The position numbers and the translations under genes are program-made. A DNA stretch of 64,000 nt from positions 186,001 through 250,000 of the forward strand of contig JALNQF010000008.1 in the NCBI GenBank assembly GCA_028456385.1, given 5' to 3'. Below the pieces are notes generated by a model. That model made no database searches. It was not told where the DNA came from and saw nothing but the letters and a program-made list of their open reading frames with translations. This stretch comes from Ophiosphaerella korrae (taxonomy: Eukaryota; Ascomycota; Dothideomycetes; Pleosporales; Phaeosphaeriaceae). Shown one piece after another: positions 61,491-64,000 of this stretch (position 1 is its first letter; the number at the start of each line of letters is the position of its first letter).

Positions 61491-64000
61491 GGTTGATAAG
61501 AACGATTGTTTTGTTGTAGGATTGATATTGAATTGAACAGATGTTTGATAGTGAGTGTCTGGAGTTTTCAGAAAGAATTGAGGTCCGTTTTATAGTGCGA
61601 CGTTCAACGGGTAGAGTAACTATACTGCTCCTAATGACATGATGGCGGATATTCTCAAACAGGTACGGACCGAAGACTCTGTCACGCAGTCATTGCTACC
61701 GCCGCAGTGACACCGTAGTGCGCAAGGACTGAATTTTGTTGTGTTTCTAACTATCACGGCAGCCCTTGAGGAAAGGAGATGTCGGAACCTAGTCCATCAT
61801 TTATTCGGTAACTGAGATACGATTGGATGCATATTTTGGCCGATAGGTGCAAGGGAAGCACCTTTATCATACTGAACTATTCAATTTTAGGCAAAGTTTC
61901 CTTTGGGTTGCTCATCGTGTCAATTGCCGATAATCGTTTGCAAAATCCTCAATATCAAATGGAAAAGAAACAAAGCTGCGCAAAAGTAAATCCCAGCAAA
62001 TTCGAAGATCTGAATAGTGTTATGTTGTGTTTTCGCCACCGAATATCTCATTTCACTTGTAGTTGTGAAGAATTACTCTAGCAAGGGCTGCCGTAGTAAC
62101 TCTGTCAGCCCGATTGATCAAGTGATCGATCCATGTCAAAGCACCTGTACAATTGTCCTGGAGGCTGAACAAGTGGTAGACTATGCTTGTAAGAAGCATG
62201 GTCTCAGCTGTTCAGTATAAGAAGTATCAGTTTGGGCACTAATCTCGGTACCGCAAGTATCGGTTCATTCGGAGAATGCAAGTTCCAGTGAAAGATTGTC
62301 CGTGCGCCTTGATCTCCCCTAGCCTCTTACAGTTTCTAAGGTTGTCATCACAAACCGCCACAAGCGGTTTCAAGAGTTGTGGGGCTGGCAAATTAGTTGG
62401 ACATGGTGTCTGTGCTCTGTCTGCGCAATGTCTGAACTATGTTTGACGCGATTGAATCAGGTCTCTGCCTCCTCGAACTGCCTTGGCGGGTACGGTTAGG
62501 CCTTAAGTCGTAGTAACCGAAGGTCACATACTCAAATGAACGTGCTGGCTGAGTAAAGTTCATAACGGAGATCATTCATTGGTGCGGTGATACGCCATAC
62601 GATCTCGGGGAATGAAACGGCGACACAATTGGCGCAAAATCCCCCATCAACTTTGGGCAGTTCATCAGCCACGTAGCAATGGGATAATGGCGTAACGCAT
62701 TCATCAACGGAAAGGTCCGTTTAAGTGATGGTAACGTAGAAATTAGTAAAGGGTTTTGTATCAGCCACAGAACACCTAGGCAGGGGGTGCCAAAAAGTAT
62801 CGACGCTAAAAATGATGATACATCTAGAGAGAGAGAGAGAAAGCAAAATAACAACTGACCGTAAAATTTACCTAGACTTCTATCCATCTCATCAATCTAT
62901 AGGGAGATGGAATGCTGTGGCAGGGAAAAAGGTAATCAAGCCAAATGTTACCTGACTTTCTCTCGAACGAAAACCGCACATCTTTTGAAAACATACCCTG
63001 AAGTAAGCACAGATTCATGTGAACACTAGATATACGAGCGTCTTCGTAAGATGCATGGGCCATTGCTAATCTATCAGTTCTCAGGTTACCCATATATTGG
63101 ATCTCAGGTCATCCTACTAGCGTTGCCACTTGTTTCACATCAACGTAAATGCATTGGGGTTAGGAATATTAGGTTAGATTTTACGAAATTACTTGGAATG
63201 ACTGTATGTTTTCCATTTTTCTTTTTTTTTTTTTCGAATCCGCAACCTTGCCAGGGAAGTATCGTTACCCTTTGGATGTCGTGGTGCCCAAAATTACTCG
63301 TCCGTTCTAGCCCAAATGGAACGGCACTAATTAACGTACCATATCGGCATAAAGCGATTGGACATACACCGACTAAGCATGTTCATGGCCTGATGAAATC
63401 ACTAAGTTTGACTAGTAATTCTCGAATACGATTACTGAGTTACGCTCGATATCAATTTGCTAAAACACCAGTGAGTTCAGTTGCATACGTGTGCTAGGCA
63501 CACCCCAGCGCCATAACCACTTTTCAACCTACCTTTCCCCCTAGGCAAAGGTCTCGATGTCATTCAATGAAATCACAAATATTTCCATTTAAGAACCTGA
63601 TTCCGATCTTTGATTTGCTTGTAAACGCTCCTCGACTCAATAAGCTCCGAAGTTTAGCACCTATTCGGCAGTTACGGCCGCTATACGCGCTCAAGTTTGG
63701 CTGGAAAATTCATCAAATATCGCACCATGAAGTTACAGGACGCCAACCTAGGAAAGCTTGGACTTCTGGTTTGTTACTGTAACAAATTACGCAGGGGTTC
63801 GGGGTTCTAGCCTTCCCAGGTTTAGCGAGCAGCCTCCTCACCTGATTCGCATGGTCCGCACCTCCGATTTAGGATTCTTCTACACCGATGCCCGATACCT
63901 CCACATCGGAGATGATCCATGTAGGTATCTGTCGACTCCTCCCTTATCGCCAAATAGTGTGTAACAATAAAGATTGATTGTCAAATGCATGCCAACGTGA
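61491..64000. other. Gene-poor right end
   Basis: No confidently supported gene over 2.5 kb beyond the RALF promoter. It contains a (GA)n run (about 62826-62841) and a poly-T run (about 63221-63234). A minus-strand frame at 62576-62887 has a proline/aromatic-rich stretch faintly like a cytochrome P450 segment, too weak to call. AT-rich parts suggest decayed repeats. Confidence 0.45.
61588..61594 (-). promoter_or_regulatory. TATA box of the RALF-like gene
   Basis: TATAAAA on the minus strand lies about 98 bp upstream of the ATG. It is followed by an A/C-rich leader with CAATTCAAT, AATCCTACAAC and an ACC(ATG) context, typical of strongly expressed fungal secreted-protein genes. Confidence 0.5.

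Noticed and set aside
62576..63093. Cytochrome P450-like segment on the minus strand
   Set aside because: The stretch FPLMNALRHYPIATWLM resembles P450 helix regions, but no heme-binding Cys motif, ExxR or consistent exon chain was found in the window.

Overview
This window reads as a filamentous ascomycete nuclear contig, most likely Dothideomycetes/Pleosporales (inference). Introns are short (45-86 bp), begin GT(R/A)NGT, carry CTRAC/CTAAC branch sites and end in YAG. The genes belong to fungal families (Rix7, Vps20, Lsm8, Spc25, Rrn6, DHX35, DHA2-type MFS, CE2 esterase, spherulin-4, HET and MYND fragments, F-box expansions). There is no operon structure, rRNA, CRISPR array or convincing tRNA.

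Layout. 1-13 kb: a decayed HET-domain fragment, an F-box/2EXR-like protein, a HAD hydrolase with an in-frame intron, a secreted LVIVD/choice-of-anchor-B protein, a secreted M28 aminopeptidase, a multi-pass membrane protein, then about 2 kb of AT-rich DNA. 13-21.5 kb: a broken MYND gene and a compact housekeeping block (LSM8, PITH protein, VPS20 and RIX7 sharing a divergent promoter), plus two small MC...CGH proteins. 21.5-28 kb: sparse DNA with CCTAGG palindromes, a five-exon MFS transporter, a ~204-bp LTR/MITE-like element and a secreted CE2 esterase. 28.8-36 kb: a second housekeeping block (DHX35, SPC25, RRN6, DUF3237). 36-52.5 kb: accessory DNA with a tandem pair of unrecognised paralogues (the second carries an internal stop), a near-perfect 372-bp foldback MITE, two F-box genes, a spherulin-4 gene, a second copy of the ~203-bp element, a mutated aminoglycoside-phosphotransferase-like pseudogene and two membrane proteins. 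52.5-64 kb: a small single-pass membrane protein, a four-exon conserved gene, another F-box gene, a second spherulin-4-like gene with a frame problem, and a tiny secreted protein.

The outstanding item is the 75-aa secreted protein at 61263-61490 (minus). Its mature part matches plant RALF (rapid alkalinization factor) peptide hormones, including exact C-x9-C-x12-C-x5-C spacing and the GAS..NCRPGA.ANP..RGC core. Fungal RALF mimics have been reported in plant-associated fungi such as Fusarium oxysporum. Its position in gene-poor, repeat-bearing DNA, with other secreted enzymes in the window, fits a plant-interacting fungus. All assignments were made by eye from sequence; no searches were run.
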